Positions 6,363 to 14,856 of a stretch of DNA of 64,000 nucleotides are shown here, in pieces (position 1 is the first letter of the stretch; each line of letters begins with the position of its first letter). The stretch is from CBFFRJ01 sp051486985 (GTDB lineage Bacteria > Pseudomonadota > Gammaproteobacteria > Enterobacterales > Enterobacteriaceae): contig NZ_JAHVDV010000002.1 in assembly GCF_051486985.1 (NCBI RefSeq), forward strand, positions 1-64,000. Direction: 5' to 3'. Both the position numbers and the translations under genes were made by a program. Under the pieces are notes generated by a model. It saw nothing but the letters and a program-made list of their open reading frames with translations, searched no databases and was not told the DNA's origin.

Positions 6363-8372
6363 ATGCAGCATCTTAATACCCTGAGCGCACAAATGGCGAG
6401 TGAGGGGATCCGTCGGCTGCTGGTGATTGCTGGTGATGAGGGCTGGAGCGAGCAACAGGCGAACCGCCTGCGCGAAACCTTATCCGGCGACTGGCTGTGG
6501 GTGGGGGAGGCCACTGACGGACTGCATTGTGCTCCTGCGGCATTAGCCACGATGCTGGGACGCGAATTCACGCACGGTGTACTGGATGCGCGTCGGGGAT
6601 TTGATGTCGCCGCTTTTGCTGCACTCAGCGGAACGCTTAAGCCCGGAAGCTGGCTGGTGCTGCTCACTCCCCCTCTGCATTCGTGGCCGAAGCGACCCGA
6701 TGCGGACAGCGCCCGCTGGTGCGACACCCCTGAGCCTGTTCCTACGCCGCGCTTTATTCACTATTTTTGCCGGCAGTTAGCAGATAATGATGAGACGCTT
6801 ATCTGGCAGCAGGACACACCCTTATCTCTGCCCGCTCTTACCCCGCGTCCCGCCTGGCATGCCGCGACAGGCGCACCCGAGCGCGAACAGGCGGATGTGC
6901 TGGCGCAACTTTTGGTAATGCCTCCGGGTATCATGGTGGTGACCGCTGCACGTGGCAGAGGAAAATCTGCGCTGGCGGGTATGCATGTTGCGCGTCTGCA
7001 GGGCAACGCGATCGTCACTGCGCCGTCGCGGGCATCAACTGATGTGCTCTCTCGCTATGCGGGCGACATGACCTTCATGGCACCTGATGCGCTGCTGGAA
7101 CAGACCGAAAAGCGTGATACGGTGTTGCCGGACTGGCTGATTGTTGATGAAGCCGCCGCTATCCCTGGCCCGCTCCTGCATAAACTGGCGAGCGCCTTTC
7201 GCTATGTCCTTCTGACCACGACGGTGCAGGGCTATGAAGGCACCGGGCAGGGGTTCCTGCTGAAGTTCTGCGCCCGTTTTACACCGCTGGTTCATCACCA
7301 GCTTTATACGCCGCTGCGCTGGGCGAAGGGGTGCCCGCTTGAAGCTTTCGTCGACGATGTGCTGCTTTTTGACGATCGGCAGGTATTAATAAAGCCTGAA
7401 GGTGAGGGCGAGATACAGGCGTTACCCCAGGATGACTGGCTCGACAACCCACAACGTCCCGCCGCACTTTATCGTCTGCTCTCCAGCGCCCATTACCGTA
7501 CCTCTCCGCTGGACCTGCGTCGTATGATGGACGCGCCCGGGCAGCAGTTCTGGCTCACCGCCAGCCGAAGCGATGTGCTGGCCGGTGCCTGGCTGGTACA
7601 AGAGGGGGGATTATCCGCAGATCTGAGCCGGGCGGTGTGGGCGGGATTTCGCCGTCCACGCGGAAACCTGGTTGCGCAGTCGTTATCCGCGCACGGGGGC
7701 AGCCCTCTGGCGGCAACATTGCGCGGATGGCGCGTCAGTCGTATTGCCGTTCATCCCTATCGTCAGCGCGAGGGGCTGGGACGCGCATTAATTCATCACG
7801 CACATGCCCACGCCGGTGAGTACGATTATCTCTCCGTCAGCTTTGGTTACACCGAGGCGCTGTGGCATTTCTGGCAGCAATGCGGTTTCCAGCTTGTACG
7901 GCTGGGCAGCCATCGTGAAGCCAGTAGCGGCTGCTTTAACGCTATGGCTCTGTTGCCCCTGAGCGACGCCGGCAGAACGCTGGTTGCCCATGAGCAGCGC
8001 CGTCTGGCACGCGATCTGCCCTGGCTTGCGGCGTGGAAGAATCACTCCCTGCCACTGCCGGTCGCGCCCGACAAGTCAGTTGAGGATGACTGGCTCGAAC
8101 TTGCTGGCTTTGCTTTTGCCCATCGTCCGCTTTCCGCCTCCGTCGGTGCCCTCGGCCGACTGCTGGTGCAGACTGATTTGCCCCTTCCGGGATTAAGAAC
8201 AAAACTGTTGGAAGGAGGCAATGACGCTGACATCTCTCTCAGGTTCGGGCTGAACGGGCGCAAAGCCGTACTGCAGATGCTGCGTGCGGAAACCGCGTCG
8301 GCGCTCGTTTACCTGGATGCTGACCGCGCAGCTGAAATCAAAGAATGGGTGCAACAGTTGCAGTTTTTTTAA
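6363..8372 (+). CDS. tmcA: tRNA(Met) cytidine acetyltransferase TmcA
   Basis: TmcA makes N4-acetylcytidine at wobble position 34 of elongator tRNA(Met), using acetyl-CoA and ATP or GTP, and so prevents misreading of AUA. The 669-residue product has the expected modules: an N-terminal DUF1726 region, a helicase-like module with Walker A AARGRGKSAL (195-204) and a DEAA box (LIVDEAAAIPGPL), then a GNAT acetyltransferase domain with RIAVHPYRQREGLGRALI. The start at 6363 follows a purine-rich GGGAAGAGCAGG. It lies 21 bases behind ypfJ. Confidence 0.97.
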   Translation: MQHLNTLSAQMASEGIRRLLVIAGDEGWSEQQANRLRETLSGDWLWVGEATDGLHCAPAALATMLGREFTHGVLDARRGFDVAAFAALSGTLKPGSWLVLLTPPLHSWPKRPDADSARWCDTPEPVPTPRFIHYFCRQLADNDETLIWQQDTPLSLPALTPRPAWHAATGAPEREQADVLAQLLVMPPGIMVVTAARGRGKSALAGMHVARLQGNAIVTAPSRASTDVLSRYAGDMTFMAPDALLEQTEKRDTVLPDWLIVDEAAAIPGPLLHKLASAFRYVLLTTTVQGYEGTGQGFLLKFCARFTPLVHHQLYTPLRWAKGCPLEAFVDDVLLFDDRQVLIKPEGEGEIQALPQDDWLDNPQRPAALYRLLSSAHYRTSPLDLRRMMDAPGQQFWLTASRSDVLAGAWLVQEGGLSADLSRAVWAGFRRPRGNLVAQSLSAHGGSPLAATLRGWRVSRIAVHPYRQREGLGRALIHHAHAHAGEYDYLSVSFGYTEALWHFWQQCGFQLVRLGSHREASSGCFNAMALLPLSDAGRTLVAHEQRRLARDLPWLAAWKNHSLPLPVAPDKSVEDDWLELAGFAFAHRPLSASVGALGRLLVQTDLPLPGLRTKLLEGGNDADISLRFGLNGRKAVLQMLRAETASALVYLDADRAAEIKEWVQQLQFF

Positions 8373-8450
8373 CTAACTCATTCAGTTAAATGTCATGGTC
8401 ATTATTTTTGCCCGGCGTAGACTTGCGCTCACTATATGAAGGAGATCGCC

Positions 8451-9146
8451 ATGAAACATGACCATCTGATTGTGCAAAAACCGGATAACGCCGCGAAACA
8501 ACTCCTGCTCTTTTTTCATGGCGTGGGCGACAACCCGGTAAATATGGGCAGCGTTGCCCGTCTGTTTGCTCCCCTGTTTCCTGAGGCGCTGATTGTCAGC
8601 GTCGGGGGTAGTGAGGCGAGTGGGCCAACCGGGCGGCAATGGTTCTCCGTGCAGGGTGTTACGGAAGAGAATCGACAGGCGCGAATTGATGCCATCATGC
8701 CGGTGTTTGTGGATACCGTACGATACTGGCAGCAACAGAGCGGCGTGGGGGCTCAGGCAACCGCACTGGTTGGGTTCTCTCAGGGTTCAATTATGTCCCT
8801 TGAAAGCCTCAAAGCGCAGCCTGACCTCGCCTCACGCGTCATTGCGTTTAATGGTCGTTATGCCAGCCTGCCGACAGCGGTCTCCCCGGCGGCGACCATC
8901 CACCTGATACACGGTGGTGAGGATCGGGTTATCGATCTGGCCCATGCGGTGGCGGCGCAGGAGGCATTAGTGCAAGCCGGTGGGGATGTAACGCTGGATA
9001 TCGTGGAGGATTTAGGCCATGCGATTGACGACCGTAGTCTGCAGCTGGCGCTTGACCACCTGCGTTTTACCGTGCCGAAACACTATTTCGACGAAGCGTT
9101 GAGTGGAAGCAGACCCAGTGATGATGACATTATTGAGCTGCTGTGA
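8451..9146 (+). CDS. ypfH: Esterase YpfH (alpha/beta hydrolase)
   Basis: A carboxylesterase of the phospholipase/carboxylesterase family. The nucleophile elbow is GFSQG, with Ser110 as nucleophile. The HGGEDRVIDLAHA stretch supplies the acid and LGHAIDD the histidine; the N-terminal FFHGVGDN is the oxyanion loop. E. coli YpfH hydrolyses short-chain acyl esters; the natural substrate is not known. I take the ATG at 8451 (231 residues) because AAGGAGATCGCC sits in front of it at ideal spacing; the in-frame ATG at 8436 overlaps that ribosome-binding site. It converges on ypfN. Confidence 0.93.
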   Translation: MKHDHLIVQKPDNAAKQLLLFFHGVGDNPVNMGSVARLFAPLFPEALIVSVGGSEASGPTGRQWFSVQGVTEENRQARIDAIMPVFVDTVRYWQQQSGVGAQATALVGFSQGSIMSLESLKAQPDLASRVIAFNGRYASLPTAVSPAATIHLIHGGEDRVIDLAHAVAAQEALVQAGGDVTLDIVEDLGHAIDDRSLQLALDHLRFTVPKHYFDEALSGSRPSDDDIIELL

Positions 9147-9151
9147 AGGCG

Positions 9152-9180
9152 TTGCCCGGTGGCATGAGCACACCGGGCAA
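9152..9180. repeat. Intergenic palindrome between ypfH and ypfN
   Basis: A perfect 10-bp stem TTGCCCGGTG/CACCGGGCAA (9152-9161 and 9171-9180) fills the gap between two convergent genes. It has no T-run on either strand, so it resembles a REP-type unit or an mRNA-end stabiliser more than a classical terminator. Confidence 0.6.
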
Positions 9181-9188
9181 GGCGAGGT

Positions 9189-9383
9189 TTACTTCTTATC
9201 TTTCTTCGGCCAGTCGTCCTCATCATCCCACTTATCGTTAAAATCACGATGCGGCGGGAGCTCGGGCTTGTTGGCAAGGAATTTTTTATGATCGACGCGC
9301 TTGAGATCTTTAATCACGTTAAGCACAACGCCCACTAAAAACACCAGTACTAAAATCCACCAATATTTTGCTAGCCACTCCAT
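9189..9383 (-). CDS. ypfN: Small membrane protein YpfN (UPF0370)
   Basis: A 64-residue protein with one N-terminal transmembrane helix (WLAKYWWILVLVFLVGVVLNV) and a short, highly charged cytoplasmic tail rich in Asp and Lys (DKWDDEDDWPKKDKK). It belongs to the enterobacterial UPF0370 family, whose function is unknown. The gene sits 12 bases downstream of dapE on the same strand, so it is probably the last gene of yffB-dapE-ypfN. It is nearly the same length as the E. coli protein (66 residues). Confidence 0.92.
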   Translation of the reverse strand: MEWLAKYWWILVLVFLVGVVLNVIKDLKRVDHKKFLANKPELPPHRDFNDKWDDEDDWPKKDKK

Positions 9384-9395
9384 GCTTCCTCCCCG

Positions 9396-10523
9396 TCAGG
9401 CGATGATATTTTCCATAATGCGTTGGTACATCCTTGCCAGCAGTTGTAAATCTGCGGCATTTACACATTCGTTGATTTTATGGATAGTCGCGTTAACCGG
9501 CCCCAGTTCGACAACCTGTGCACCCATGCGGGCAATAAAGCGGCCATCAGAGGTGCCACCTGTGGTGAGCAACTGCGGCTTTATTTCATTATAGTGCGCA
9601 ATGGACTTGACCACTGCATCCACCAGTTTGCCGCGCCCGGTCAGGAATGGCTGACCCGACAGCCACCAGTCAATGGTGTAGCGTAACTGATGTTTCTCCA
9701 TCAGTGCGGCTACGCGTGCCTTGATCATCTCGTCAGTGAGTTCGGTACTGAAGCGGAAATTAAACTGCACGTACAGGTCGCCCGGGATGACGTTATTGCT
9801 GCCCGTACCGGCCTGAATGTTAGCGATTTGCATGCTGGTGGGAGGGAAATAGTCGTTCCCTTTGTCCCATTCAATGGCGACCAGTTCACTGAGCATGGGG
9901 GCGGCGCGATGGACCGGATTATCCGCCAGGTGCGGATAGGCGACATGCCCCTGAACGCCATGAATCGTCAGGTTACAGGTCAGGGAGCCACGACGCCCAT
10001 TTTTTACCACGTCACCCACCACCTCGGTGCTCGACGGCTCGCCCACCAGGCAGTAATCGAGGCGCTCGTTTCGCGCCATCAGAGTTTCAACGACTTTAAC
10101 CGTGCCGTTGGCCGCACTGGCCTCTTCATCCGAGGTAATAAGAAAAGCGAGCCGCCCTTTATGGTCAGGATGTGCAGCAACAAAACGCTCTGCCGCTACA
10201 ACCATTGCAGCCAGCGAGCCTTTCATGTCTGCTGCGCCGCGACCAAACAGCATTCCGTCACGGATGGTGGGTTCAAAGGGTGGGTTTATCCAGCGGTCGG
10301 CATCGCCAGCGGGAACCACATCGGTGTGGCCCGCAAAGGCCAGGGTTTCACCCTGACCGCGCCATGCCCAGAAGTTTTGGGTGTCGCCAAAGTTCATCGG
10401 TTCAATGGTAAAACCGATAGCTTTCAGGCGTTCAATCATTAACGCCTGACATCCTGCGTCATCGGGACTCAGAGAAGGGCGACGAATAAGCTGCTGAGTC
10501 AGCTCAATAACCGGGCACGACAT
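9396..10523 (-). CDS. dapE: Succinyl-diaminopimelate desuccinylase
   Basis: DapE hydrolyses N-succinyl-LL-diaminopimelate to LL-diaminopimelate and succinate in lysine/peptidoglycan precursor synthesis. It is a dinuclear zinc M20 peptidase of 375 residues, as in E. coli. Visible metal and catalytic residues are His66 and Asp68 (FAGHTDVVPAGD), the bridging Asp99 (GRGAADMKG) and the Glu133-Glu134 pair (TSDEEASA); the C-terminal metal His is in NATIHKINE. The ATG lies three bases after the yffB stop, so translation is probably coupled. A second pathway enzyme, dapA, is nearby but in a separate transcript. Confidence 0.98.
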   Translation of the reverse strand: MSCPVIELTQQLIRRPSLSPDDAGCQALMIERLKAIGFTIEPMNFGDTQNFWAWRGQGETLAFAGHTDVVPAGDADRWINPPFEPTIRDGMLFGRGAADMKGSLAAMVVAAERFVAAHPDHKGRLAFLITSDEEASAANGTVKVVETLMARNERLDYCLVGEPSSTEVVGDVVKNGRRGSLTCNLTIHGVQGHVAYPHLADNPVHRAAPMLSELVAIEWDKGNDYFPPTSMQIANIQAGTGSNNVIPGDLYVQFNFRFSTELTDEMIKARVAALMEKHQLRYTIDWWLSGQPFLTGRGKLVDAVVKSIAHYNEIKPQLLTTGGTSDGRFIARMGAQVVELGPVNATIHKINECVNAADLQLLARMYQRIMENIIA

Positions 10524-10526
10524 AAA

Positions 10527-10883
10527 CTACACCTCGTTGATAAACTTCTCATAACTGGATTCACTGAAACCCAGCAGCATAGGCTTACCGGGCGTCCAGA
10601 GCAATGGGCGTTTGATGATTGCTGGCATTTCGAGCATCAGAGTGGCGGCAGATTGCGCATTATTGATGCCGGAACGCACCTTCTCATCCAGTTTTCGCCA
10701 GGTTGTGCCACGGGTGTTAAGCAAGGCCTCCCACCCCAGTGCATCGATGAAAGTATGCAATAAATCTGCATCAAGCCCATCGACACGATAGTCATGAAAA
10801 CGGTACTCAACCTGGTGTTCATCAAGCCAGCGACGGGATTTCTTTATCGTGTCGCAATTTTTGATGCCGTAAAGCGTATGCAT
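10527..10883 (-). CDS. yffB: ArsC/Spx-family reductase YffB
   Basis: A 118-residue thioredoxin-fold protein of the ArsC/Spx family. The N-terminus reads MHTLYGIKNCDTIKKSRRW, with the active-site-like Cys10 followed by the family's DT(I/V)KK stretch. Related proteins appear to be glutathione-dependent thiol reductases; no arsenate role is established and no ars genes are near. It is the first gene of the yffB-dapE-ypfN cluster, three bases ahead of dapE. Its promoter must lie in the AT-rich gap upstream (10884-11381). Confidence 0.92.
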   Translation of the reverse strand: MHTLYGIKNCDTIKKSRRWLDEHQVEYRFHDYRVDGLDADLLHTFIDALGWEALLNTRGTTWRKLDEKVRSGINNAQSAATLMLEMPAIIKRPLLWTPGKPMLLGFSESSYEKFINEV

Positions 10884-11115
10884 GGTGAATCCTTTTGTCT
10901 TAATTTTGGATAGTTAGCCAGAAATTTAGAATAATGGGTCTGACAAGTGATATCACATAATATCATTCGCAGGGTAATGGTATCCGTACTTATTAATGGC
11001 AAGTGAAAACTTATGCTAACAGCAATATGTACTGACGTGCGAGCGGGAATGTAAAACGGAAATAAATATATAACAATGGCAGGCTAATTATATTGGCTGC
11101 AAGATAAACAATTTT

Positions 11116-11142
11116 TTTACCAAATGGTAAAAATTTACCATT
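11116..11142. promoter_or_regulatory. Two overlapping perfect palindromes in the yffB-ypfM gap
   Basis: The roughly 500-base gap 10884-11381 is AT-rich and has no other gene. It holds TTTACCA-AA-TGGTAAA (11116-11131) overlapping AATGGTAAA-AA-TTTACCATT (11123-11142). The two share the middle TGGTAAA, giving three alternating half-sites each separated by two bases. This looks like a dimer-binding operator, but I cannot name the regulator. The rest of the gap probably holds the promoters of yffB (leftward) and ypfM (rightward). Confidence 0.5.
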
Positions 11143-11381
11143 ACATTCACCTTCACGATACGTGGTTCGCAGACAATGGGAGTCACGCAGGCCAGCTATG
11201 ATGCGACTTGCTGGCGATATTTCAAAATATTGCGAAGCGTCACATTAAATATCCCTCCATTAGCGCATAGTTTATTCACCAACGCGAATAAGACGAAAAC
11301 CTAATCAAATTGATTGGTGAAAATATCTTCACATTGAAGAAAGGTTTTCGTAGAATACGCACAATAATAAGAGAGGTAGTT

Positions 11382-11441
11382 ATGATTGAACATGAACTGG
11401 GGAACTGGAAAGACTTTATCGAAGGCATGCTTCGTAAATAA
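11382..11441 (+). CDS. ypfM: Small protein YpfM (19 residues)
   Basis: The 19-codon frame encodes MIEHELGNWKDFIEGMLRK, which matches E. coli YpfM almost residue for residue from memory. It has an upstream AGAGAGGTAG ribosome-binding site. The E. coli gene also lies between acrD and yffB, so position supports the call. The peptide looks amphipathic (alternating acidic, Trp/Phe/Leu and basic residues). Its function is unknown. A bidirectional terminator follows at 11508. Confidence 0.92.
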   Translation: MIEHELGNWKDFIEGMLRK

Positions 11442-11507
11442 TTTCAGAAGAAACAAAAAGCAGTGAGTGCTTAAAACGATAAAAGTGTGAATATCATCAC
11501 GCAGCAG

Positions 11508-11539
11508 AAAGGCGACCTATAAAGCAGGTCGCCTTTTTT
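11508..11539. terminator. Bidirectional terminator between ypfM and acrD
   Basis: The stem AAAGGCGACCT/AGGTCGCCTTT (11508-11518 and 11526-11536) has a T-run to the right and an A-run to the left, so it can end both the rightward ypfM transcript and the leftward acrD transcript. Confidence 0.93.
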
Positions 11540-11548
11540 ATTGGGCGC

Positions 11549-14500
11549 TTATTTTTGCGGCTCTTTAAGAGGAAAGCGCCGTCTCACCAGCACAAAAAAC
11601 AGGGGTACGAAGAAGATAGCCAGTACGGTTGCCGAGATCATGCCGCCCATCACGCCGGTGCCAACGGCATGTTGGCTGCCAGAACCCGCCCCGGTACTGG
11701 TCACCATCGGCAGTACACCAAACACGAAAGCCAGGGAGGTCATCAGAATTGGCCGCAAACGCTGGCGGCAGGCATGAAGTGTAGCTGAGAGCAAATCGTG
11801 GCCCCTGGCGTTCAGATCATTGGCAAATTCGACGATAAGGATCGCGTTCTTCGCGGAAAGGCCGATGACGGTGAGCAGTCCGACCTGGAAATAGACATCG
11901 TTTTCCAGCCCCCGCATCCAGGTGGCAAGAAGGGCACCAATGACCCCTAATGGCACCACCAGCATGACGGAGAACGGCACTGACCAGCTTTCATAAAGGG
12001 CCGCCAGACAAAGGAACACCACCAACAGCGACAACGCATAGAGCGCAGGGGCCTGCGACCCAGAGAGGCGTTCCTGGTAAGACATCGCCGTCCATTCAAG
12101 CCCAAAACCGCCGGGGATCTGATGGACCAGATTTTCCATTGTGTCCATAGCCGTGCCGGTACTGACACCGGTCGCCGCTTCCCCGACAATCTCCACCGCA
12201 GCATAGCCGTTATACCGTTCCAGACGCGGCGACCCTGTCTGCCAGTGCGAGGTGGCAAAGGCGGAAAACGGCACCATTCCCCCCTCACTGTTTCGCACAT
12301 ACCAGAGATTGATATCGCCCGGCAGCATACGGTAGCGGGCGGCCGCCTGGACGTAAACTTTCTTCACCCGGCCCCTGTCCATAAAATCATTGACATAGCT
12401 TGAGCCCCAGGCGGTTTGCAGCGTGTCATTGATATCATTAATTGAAACGCCCAGCGCCTGCGCTTTACGCTGGTCGATATCAATTTGCAATTGTGGGCTG
12501 TCATCAAGACCATTGTGGCGAACACGCGTCAGCGTGCTGTTTCCCCCTGCCAGCTCAAGAAGCTTATCGCGTGCGGCCATCAGCGCATCGTGGCCCGCCC
12601 CCGCATGGTCCTGCAACTCCATATCAAACCCGGCAGAGCTGCCGAGGCCGCTGATGGCAGCCGGGTTGCTGGCAAAAACCCGTGCTTCTTTGATGTGACG
12701 AAAAGCGTGAGTGGCGCGTTCGATAATGGCAAAGGAGCTACCGCTGTCAGGATCCCGTTCATTCCAGTCCTTAAGACGGACAAACATACGGGCGACGTTC
12801 TGACCATTGCCCCCCGGCCCGGAGCCGACCGTGGCAAAGACGGAGGAGACGGTGTCCTTTTCGTTTTTAAAGAAGTAGTCTTCGACTTTTTGCACCACTT
12901 TCAGGGTCTGTTGCTGCGTCGCCCCCCCTGGCAACTGCACGGAGGTGATAAACATTCCCCGGTCTTCCTGGGGAAGAAAGGAGGTGGGCAGGCGCAGGAA
13001 AAGCACAATCATGGCACCTAACAGCAGAACATAAAGCAGGATCCAGCGCAGGCTGCGATGCAGAATGCTGGCGACGCTGTTTTCATAACGATCGGCGTTA
13101 CGATTGAACCAGCGGTTAAAAGCGCCGAAGAGGCCTTTTTCACCATGATGCTCGCCTTTATGCAGGGGCTTTAACAAGGTTGCGCACAGGGCAGGGGTGA
13201 GGATCATCGCCACCAGCACGGAGAGCACCATCGCCGAGACAATGGTGATAGAAAACTGACGGTAAATGGCACCGGTTGTGCCGCCAAAAAAGGCCATCGG
13301 GATGAAAACGGCCGAGAGCACCATCGCGATACCCACCAGCGCCCCCTGAATCTGCCCCATAGATTTACGCGTCGCTTCCCGGGGTGTCAGTCCCTCTTCG
13401 CTCATTATGCGCTCAACGTTTTCCACCACCACGATGGCGTCATCCACTAACAGGCCGATCGCAAGGACCATGGCAAACATGGTTAAGGTGTTGATGCTGT
13501 AACCGAAACCATAGAGCACGGCGAAAGTGCCGAGCAGCACCACCGGCACGGCAATAGTCGGGATTAACGTGGCGCGGAAATTCTGCAAAAAGAGATACAT
13601 CACAAGGAAAACCAGGGCGATAGCTTCAAGCAGGGTTTTCACCACATCGATGATAGATTCTTTGACGAAAGAGGTGGTTTCATAAGCGACTTTGTACTCC
13701 AGACCGTGGGGAAAATAGTTCGCCAGTTCATCCAGTCGACTCAGGACCTGTTTCGCCGTATCCATTTCGTTTGCGCCGGAGGCCAGTTTTACCCCCAGAC
13801 CAGATGCGGCATGTCCGTTAAAGCGGCTCAGGTAATCATATTTTTCCGCGCCCATTTCAATGGTCGCCACGTCACCAAGCTTCACTTCTGAGCCGTCCTG
13901 ATTTACCCGAAGGGTGATGGCCCGGAACTGCTCCGGCGTTTTTAATAACGACTGGGCATTGATACTGGCGTTCAGGGCCTGGTTCTCGACAGAGGGGGTC
14001 CCTCCCAACTGTCCTACGGCAATCTGTGCATTCTGGGATTTAATCGCCGCCGTCACGTCGCTGGTGGTCATTTGCACGCTATTAAGCTTCGCCGGATCGA
14101 GCCAGATGCGCATCGAATATTGCGAGCCATACGCATCAATGTCTCCTACACCGTTAACGCGGCTGAGCGGATCCTGAATATTACTGGCGACGTAATCGGC
14201 AATATCCTGTTTATCCATCGAACCATCGGTTGAGACAAAGGCAATAGTCAGAATGTTGGTATCACCGGTTTTACGTACCGTAACCCCCTGCGTTTGTACT
14301 GCCTGAGGAAGCTTTCGTAACGCCGATTGCAGCTGGTTTTGAACCTGTTGCACCGCTTCGTCAGGATCGGTGCCTGCGGTAAAACTGAGTGTGACCGTCG
14401 CCTGACCCGTGCTGCTGCTTTGCGAGGACATATACATCAGGTTATCGAGCCCCGTCATGTTCTGCTCTATAACCTGCGTAACGGTGTTTTCCAGGGTCTG

Positions 14501-14662
14501 TGCTGAAGCGCCAGGGTAGTTAGCGGTGATGCGAACGTTAGGGGGCGCAAGATCGGGATATTGCTCAACAGGAAGGGAAATAATAGCCAGCGTCCCGGTA
14601 AGACAGATCAGTATCGCCAGCACCCAGGCGAAAATGGGGCGATCGATAAAAAAATTCGCCAT
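11549..14662 (-). CDS. acrD: RND multidrug efflux transporter AcrD
   Basis: An inner-membrane resistance-nodulation-division pump that exports aminoglycosides and other hydrophilic or amphiphilic drugs with AcrA and TolC, driven by protons. The 1037-residue product has the same length as E. coli AcrD. It starts with the hallmark MANFFIDRPIFAWVLAI, has two six-helix halves with large periplasmic loops, and the proton-relay Asp-Asp in helix 4 (AIGLLVDDAIVVVENVER). The C-terminus ends in a basic cytoplasmic tail. No adaptor gene accompanies it, as in E. coli, where acrD is a single gene controlled by BaeSR and CpxAR. A BaeR-like box lies upstream. Confidence 0.97.
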   Translation of the reverse strand: MANFFIDRPIFAWVLAILICLTGTLAIISLPVEQYPDLAPPNVRITANYPGASAQTLENTVTQVIEQNMTGLDNLMYMSSQSSSTGQATVTLSFTAGTDPDEAVQQVQNQLQSALRKLPQAVQTQGVTVRKTGDTNILTIAFVSTDGSMDKQDIADYVASNIQDPLSRVNGVGDIDAYGSQYSMRIWLDPAKLNSVQMTTSDVTAAIKSQNAQIAVGQLGGTPSVENQALNASINAQSLLKTPEQFRAITLRVNQDGSEVKLGDVATIEMGAEKYDYLSRFNGHAASGLGVKLASGANEMDTAKQVLSRLDELANYFPHGLEYKVAYETTSFVKESIIDVVKTLLEAIALVFLVMYLFLQNFRATLIPTIAVPVVLLGTFAVLYGFGYSINTLTMFAMVLAIGLLVDDAIVVVENVERIMSEEGLTPREATRKSMGQIQGALVGIAMVLSAVFIPMAFFGGTTGAIYRQFSITIVSAMVLSVLVAMILTPALCATLLKPLHKGEHHGEKGLFGAFNRWFNRNADRYENSVASILHRSLRWILLYVLLLGAMIVLFLRLPTSFLPQEDRGMFITSVQLPGGATQQQTLKVVQKVEDYFFKNEKDTVSSVFATVGSGPGGNGQNVARMFVRLKDWNERDPDSGSSFAIIERATHAFRHIKEARVFASNPAAISGLGSSAGFDMELQDHAGAGHDALMAARDKLLELAGGNSTLTRVRHNGLDDSPQLQIDIDQRKAQALGVSINDINDTLQTAWGSSYVNDFMDRGRVKKVYVQAAARYRMLPGDINLWYVRNSEGGMVPFSAFATSHWQTGSPRLERYNGYAAVEIVGEAATGVSTGTAMDTMENLVHQIPGGFGLEWTAMSYQERLSGSQAPALYALSLLVVFLCLAALYESWSVPFSVMLVVPLGVIGALLATWMRGLENDVYFQVGLLTVIGLSAKNAILIVEFANDLNARGHDLLSATLHACRQRLRPILMTSLAFVFGVLPMVTSTGAGSGSQHAVGTGVMGGMISATVLAIFFVPLFFVLVRRRFPLKEPQK

Positions 14663-14735
14663 CAGAAAAGAAACCTCATTATGCTACGCATCATTATTTT
14701 GACATTGCGTGAACCACTGTAGCGGGAATGGTGTC

Positions 14736-14753
14736 GGTAATCGTGGAGAAATA
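14736..14753 (-). promoter_or_regulatory. BaeR-box-like site upstream of acrD
   Basis: On the minus strand the 18-mer TATTTCTCCACGATTACC agrees at about 14 of 18 positions with the published BaeR consensus TTTTTCTCCATDATTGGC. It lies about 75-90 bases ahead of the acrD start, on the coding strand. BaeR activation of acrD is established in E. coli and Salmonella; here it is inferred from the match. Confidence 0.45.
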
Positions 14754-14856
14754 AAGGAGAAAATGTAAATGATCATGCAAAATCAACGCATAAAATTGCA
14801 TTCGCTACATTAACCCTGACGTTACCCTTCTGCCACTCACAGTCGCTTGCGTTTCA

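Noticed and set aside
12122..13021. Several plus-strand frames of 70-178 codons inside acrD
   Set aside because: They lie wholly inside a well supported 1037-residue transporter gene and show no family features of their own.
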